Both the position numbers and the translations under genes were made by a program. From assembly GCF_009649745.1 (NCBI RefSeq), contig NZ_WJNG01000012.1, positions 33,231 through 97,230 of the forward strand: a stretch of DNA of 64,000 nucleotides. The letters run 5' to 3'. How positions within the stretch are numbered: position 1 is the stretch's first letter; every line of letters begins with the position of its first letter. The notes below the pieces were generated by a model that ran no database searches, was not told the origin of the DNA, and saw only the letters and a list, made by a program, of their open reading frames with translations. Below, one piece after another: positions 60,649 through 64,000 of this stretch. Source of the DNA: Aquibacillus halophilus. GTDB lineage: Bacteria > Bacillota > Bacilli > Bacillales > Amphibacillaceae.

Positions 60649-62064
60649 ATGAAACAGTTCGCGGCAATCGGCTTTACAGTTTCAATCTGTATTTATACTC
60701 TGATGCACTATATAACCTACCTTCATTTAACTGAAATCGGTCTACTAATACTTTCTTGTTCTGGGATAGCAACAATTATTTTTGCCTGCATTTTTCTTCC
60801 ATTAAAGTCATTCTTGATACCGATATTTTTATTTGTCACCGCGATCATTATTCAACTCATGTCTGGTGGTTCTCTGTTTACACTTTTAATGGAAGGCATC
60901 TTCCAGATGAGTAGTTTAATCGCTTTGTTGTTGATTGTTCCAATTATCGGCTGGATACTGAGAGAAGAACCTTATATTGATGGAATAATGAATGTAGCCC
61001 ATAAAATGCTTAATACGAGCAAGAAGTTTCACATGGGTATTATGGTAGTAAATCAAATTATTTCTTACTTTTTATTATTTGGTGCAATTCCAATGATGTA
61101 TCAATTTATTAACGATTTTTTCACAAACAAAAACAGCGAAGCATGGGAATATTTTAAAGGAACAGCACTACTTCGCTCCTTCGCACTGACTACTCTATGG
61201 GTGATAAGTATTCCAAGCTTTGCATTTGCATTAGACCATCTAGGTGCACCGTTAATCTGGACTATTGTGCAAGGGTTCTTTATTTCGTTAGCGGGAATTT
61301 TTCTTTCTGTTTTGTTTACTTCGTATAAAGAGAAAAGATATGGCGCTAACATCACAGCAGATATTGGTGAAGAGATAAATAAACTTGTCCACAAATCAAA
61401 CCCAGGAACAAAGTGGATACGGTTAACAACTGAATTTGTTTTCATTTTTATTTCGCTATTTAGTACGATTTTTATTTTGCATATAGTGATGGGTTGGGGA
61501 TTACTAGTCCTTATTCCGCCAATGATTTTAATCTGGACATTTGCTTATTTTTTTTATAAAGGAAGAACCAAGCAATTAGTTTCACTGTCAAAAGATTATT
61601 TGGTCAATGAAATTAAATTTAAATCACAGCAATTTAGCTTGTTGTTGGCTGCTGGCGTATTGATTTTTTCAGTTAATCAATCTGGATTTGGTCGGTATTT
61701 AGTAGATGGACTATTTTATATTGAGCAGGCGGTTCCCTTTTTAAATTTTCTAGTTATTTTACCTTTTACCGTGATTTTTTTAGGGTTCTTGGGACTTGGT
61801 CCGTTAACGGTTATTGTTCTAGTGGCAGGTATTCTTCAGAATGTTGTTCTCTCCTATCCACCTGAACTTGTTGTATTATCAATGACGTCAGGTAGTGTCA
61901 TTTCGATTGTATTGTCACCTTTTATTTTACCGATTATCGTATTAAGTTCCTCGAATGGACTTAGTATTTTGAAAAATGGTTTTGGTTTTAACCTTGGATA
62001 CGCAACAGCTTTTTATTTTCTTGTTCAAGCTTATATCCAATTTACCTGGCACTTTATCTATTAA
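60649..62064 (+). CDS. Polytopic membrane protein, probably a transporter
   Basis: The 471-residue protein has about eleven hydrophobic helices in two halves around a polar loop (about 215-265, KEKRYGANITADIGEEINKL). Each half has long hydrophobic stretches with Gly/Pro breaks (LLFGAIPMMYQF, FLGFLGLGPLTVIVLVAGIL), as in ion-transporter-superfamily permeases. No family can be named with confidence. ATG 60649 has AAGGAG eight bases upstream. It lies after the eda operon terminator and before an AAC(3)-like gene. Confidence 0.72.
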   Translation: MKQFAAIGFTVSICIYTLMHYITYLHLTEIGLLILSCSGIATIIFACIFLPLKSFLIPIFLFVTAIIIQLMSGGSLFTLLMEGIFQMSSLIALLLIVPIIGWILREEPYIDGIMNVAHKMLNTSKKFHMGIMVVNQIISYFLLFGAIPMMYQFINDFFTNKNSEAWEYFKGTALLRSFALTTLWVISIPSFAFALDHLGAPLIWTIVQGFFISLAGIFLSVLFTSYKEKRYGANITADIGEEINKLVHKSNPGTKWIRLTTEFVFIFISLFSTIFILHIVMGWGLLVLIPPMILIWTFAYFFYKGRTKQLVSLSKDYLVNEIKFKSQQFSLLLAAGVLIFSVNQSGFGRYLVDGLFYIEQAVPFLNFLVILPFTVIFLGFLGLGPLTVIVLVAGILQNVVLSYPPELVVLSMTSGSVISIVLSPFILPIIVLSSSNGLSILKNGFGFNLGYATAFYFLVQAYIQFTWHFIY

Positions 62065-62162
62065 TTTTAAATACTAATTTTTATATGATAAAAAGGTTAA
62101 ATTTCAGTAATTAATCTGTATAATAATGTAGTAATTATAAAATAGTCCTTCGGAGGTTAACA

Positions 62163-62969
62163 ATGAGTGAGGAACAATCAATAAAACAGATGATAAAACC
62201 AAATACGAGGTCAAGTTTACATAAAGACTTTTTAAATTTAGGCTTAGAAAAAGGAATGACAGTTATTGTCCATACTTCACTTAGTTCGTTGGGATGGGTG
62301 TGTGGAGGCCCTACAGCGGTAATTCAAGCATTGATGGATATCATTGGTGAAGAAGGTACCATTGTTATGCCTACTCAAACTCCTGAAAACTCTGATCCAT
62401 CGACATGGCAAATGCCTCCTGTACCAAAAGACTGGTGGCCGATAATTCGTGAAGAGATGCCTGCTTTTGATCCTAATGTAACCCCAGTCAGAGGTATGGG
62501 GGTAATTGCAGAAACTTTCCGAAAGTTCCCAGAAGTAAGTAGGAGCAACCACCCAACTTATTCATTTGCAGCATGGGGGAAAGAGGCGGGGCACATTATT
62601 TCCGAACAGCCATTATCGGCTGGATTTGGTTCGAAGTCTCCATTGGCCAAAATATACGAACTTGATGGTCACATATTATTGTTAGGAGTAGGTCATGACA
62701 GTAATACATCATTACATTTTGCTGAGCATTATATAGAAGATAGAGAGAAGGTTAAAAAGGGGACTGCTATGTTTGAAAACGGCACACGCATATGGAAAAC
62801 GTACAAAGAGATTGATTATGATTCAGATCAATTCGAAGCGCTAGGCAAGGAATTCGAAGATGTTTATGAAGTAAATTGTGAGAATGTTGGAATCGCCACA
62901 AGTAAGTTAATAGGACAGAGACTTATGGTGGATTTTGCACGTGATTGGTTACAAAAGAAAAATGGTTAA
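62163..62969 (+). CDS. AAC(3)-type N-acetyltransferase
   Basis: The 268-residue protein matches the Antibiotic_NAT family: VHTSLSSLGWVCGGPTAVI, then GTIVMPTQTPENSDPSTW, RSNHPTYSFAAWG, and LLLGVGHDSNTSLHFAEH. Family enzymes acetylate aminoglycosides at N3, but chromosomal YokD/FrbF-type members also act on other amines, so resistance should not be assumed. Own promoter (TATAAT at 62119) and GGAGG before the ATG. Single gene. Confidence 0.9.
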   Translation: MSEEQSIKQMIKPNTRSSLHKDFLNLGLEKGMTVIVHTSLSSLGWVCGGPTAVIQALMDIIGEEGTIVMPTQTPENSDPSTWQMPPVPKDWWPIIREEMPAFDPNVTPVRGMGVIAETFRKFPEVSRSNHPTYSFAAWGKEAGHIISEQPLSAGFGSKSPLAKIYELDGHILLLGVGHDSNTSLHFAEHYIEDREKVKKGTAMFENGTRIWKTYKEIDYDSDQFEALGKEFEDVYEVNCENVGIATSKLIGQRLMVDFARDWLQKKNG

Positions 62970-63076
62970 TTTAATTTAGCAGAAAAAATCTAAGGGTATA
63001 TTGCAATGGTAAAAAGAACCTTTTTATTCCTGTAAATATAACTCTTAGATGTCAAATTATCAATAGTAAAAGTATG

Positions 63077-63107
63077 AGGACTATCTCTTTTCTGATGAGG
63101 TAGTCCT
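63077..63107 (+). terminator. Terminator after the AAC(3)-like gene
   Basis: AGGACTATCTC (63077-63087) pairs with GAGGTAGTCCT (63097-63107) with one G-U pair, then T residues. The rest of the gap 62970-63334 shows no other feature. Confidence 0.85.
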
Positions 63108-63334
63108 TTTTGATATGGTACTTATCCTGATGAAGAAGATAAAACTCTGATATTACACTTAATTATATCTGAAATTCTCGTAAACTCTATTTAGCGTTAA
63201 GTCGATGAAAGCACGTTTCGAGATTAACTGAATCAACTGAAGGTACATCTAGTGGTTGAGAGACCGACAAGGGTAGAATTCTGTTTGTGTTAACAATAGT
63301 GATTATCTAATCAATCTTAAAAAGATAGTCAATT

Positions 63335-63571
63335 TTAAAATGATCGTTTCAAATTAATCGCGCGGTACATTGTTCTAGCATCTCTTCCTATCTGACTTCG
63401 TTGATTTATATAAGGTCTGACTTGATTTAAAAATACCTGATCACAATAATAGTGACCAAATTTACGATAACAAGCATCGTGTTGTCTACAAATAGCATCA
63501 AGCTGATTTATCGGAGCACCAGGCCCACTACAGTTTGGTCCACAATATCGGTATCCATTAAAACAAGGCAT
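63335..63571 (-). CDS. Small phospholipase-A2-like protein
   Basis: The 78-residue protein contains a compact PLA2-type active site. CGPNCSGPGAPINQLD resembles the calcium loop and C28-RQ-H31-D32-AC-Y matches the catalytic helix CxxHDxCY, with His31 and Asp32 as the reactive pair. This layout is found in parvovirus VP1-type PLA2 proteins and small Bacillus homologs. There is no signal peptide. AAGGAGTG precedes the ATG. It may act on membrane lipids, possibly in spores or as part of a phage-derived function; this is inference. Confidence 0.8.
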   Translation of the reverse strand: MPCFNGYRYCGPNCSGPGAPINQLDAICRQHDACYRKFGHYYCDQVFLNQVRPYINQRSQIGRDARTMYRAINLKRSF

Positions 63572-63714
63572 TCTCGCTCACTCCTTGTAATCATATTGGT
63601 TACCTTTAACTTATTCAATTTTAAAGGAATTGCTTGGGAAGATGACCGGAGTGTTTTAAAGATGGACGTTTTTTCCAATATATTCCGAGAAATATAAAGG
63701 GTTTGTTAATGATA

Positions 63715-63746
63715 AGTGGGACATAGGGACAGGCTCCTTGTCCCAA
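63715..63746 (+). repeat. Short GGGACA-type inverted repeat
   Basis: GGGACA (63726-63731) pairs with TGTCCC (63739-63744) inside a stretch reading GTGGGACATAGGGACAGG. This type of sequence is seen repeatedly between genes in Bacillaceae. Only one copy is in the window. Confidence 0.4.
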
Positions 63747-63750
63747 AACA

Positions 63751-63783
63751 AAAACCCTGCATCTCATTGAGATGCAGGGTTTT
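63751..63783. terminator. Strong terminator near the window end
   Basis: AAAACCCTGCATCTC (63751-63765) pairs perfectly with GAGATGCAGGGTTTT (63769-63783), with a T run. On the minus strand it ends the LysM gene. Confidence 0.95.
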
Positions 63784-63798
63784 TTTCATCATTATTAG

Positions 63799-64000
63799 TT
63801 AAGTGGAATGGCTACTTGAGAGCCAATGTTTAATGAATAAATGTCCACGTTAGGGTTTGCTTCAATTAATTCATCAACGGTTACACCATCATACACACTA
63901 GCAATTTCATTGAACGTGTTACCGGGTTGAACGGTGTGATAAACTACATCGGCATCGCTACCAGAGTCGCCAGTATTACCAACAACTGTTACTTCAGATC
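63799..64000 (-). CDS. LysM domain protein, C-terminal part
   Basis: The minus-strand frame runs from the window edge to a TAA at 63799 and gives about 67 residues. A Gly/Ser/Asp linker (NTGDSGSDAD) precedes one LysM domain: VVYHTVQPGNTFNEIAS, DGVTVDELIEANP, then SLNIGSQVAIPLN at the end. LysM domains bind peptidoglycan or chitin and are common in spore and cell-wall proteins. The rest of the gene is outside the window. Confidence 0.88.

Noticed and set aside
62163..62969. Calling this an aminoglycoside resistance gene
   Set aside because: The family match is good, but chromosomal members in Bacillaceae often act on other substrates; sequence alone does not show resistance.

Overview
The window reads as chromosome of a low-GC, endospore-forming member of the Bacillaceae, probably a salt-tolerant genus near Oceanobacillus, Virgibacillus or Gracilibacillus (genus placement is inference). 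Support comes from Spo0M-, SpoVIF-, DUF3231- and YjzC/YwbE/YeeI-type genes, a B. subtilis-like tre operon, MhqR-type quinone-response genes, strong GGAGG ribosome sites with frequent TTG/GTG starts, and U-tailed terminators after most genes. I saw no rRNA, tRNA, CRISPR array, prophage or intact insertion sequence. It is mostly housekeeping and stress chromosome with several decayed genes.

Layout. 1-5.2 kb: end of a TrkA-C protein, a ROK kinase behind a cre-like site, a reductase, an AEC transporter and a cysteine desulfurase. 4.9-6.6 kb: an autoregulated MBL hydrolase-TetR-YrdB operon whose yrdB is frameshifted. 6.6-11.4 kb: a small HMA protein behind two Crp/Fnr boxes, a nucleotidase, an ABM protein, MhqD, a HAD phosphatase and a TauE transporter. 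11.5-16.1 kb: the trehalose operon treP-treA-treR plus a stand-alone EIIA, with two TreR operators and a cre. 16.2-28 kb: membrane and envelope genes (duplicated-domain protein, secreted nuclease, LTA-synthase-like protein), a cold-shock gene, C45 hydrolase, YwbE, DUF3231 and RlmN. 28.3-30.8 kb: a frameshifted acetyltransferase, then a c-di-GMP-I riboswitch ahead of a PilZ protein and two coupled membrane proteins. 31-40.9 kb: SirB, malic enzyme, helicase, Spo0M behind a yybP-ykoY (Mn2+) riboswitch, SpoVIF, a degenerate EAL-HDOD protein and an aldo/keto reductase. 41-41.5 kb: two inverted copies of an intergenic repeat. 41.8-48.6 kb: YeeI, a glpP relic, glpK, glpD, a DAO oxidoreductase and an SDR with an apparent ATT start. 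48.6-64 kb: peptidase, J-like membrane protein, Gln-rich protein, MetA, a quinone-defence group (glutathionyl-hydroquinone reductase, GNAT, ring-cleaving dioxygenase), cyclophilin lipoprotein, KDPG aldolase with a ROK kinase, AAC(3)-like acetyltransferase, a PLA2-like mini-protein and a partial LysM protein.

The most interesting material is regulatory: (i) a c-di-GMP riboswitch whose aptamer strand is complementary to its own terminator, placed before a c-di-GMP-binding PilZ gene; (ii) a complete Mn2+ riboswitch with promoter, antiterminator and terminator whose only downstream gene is a Spo0M-family sporulation gene; (iii) a TetR operator filling the spacer of its own promoter, with a related palindrome overlapping a Crp/Fnr box at a distant reductase gene; (iv) matching MhqR-type operators 48 kb apart; (v) three Crp/Fnr boxes in the first 7 kb. 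No wholly new multigene system is proven by sequence alone.
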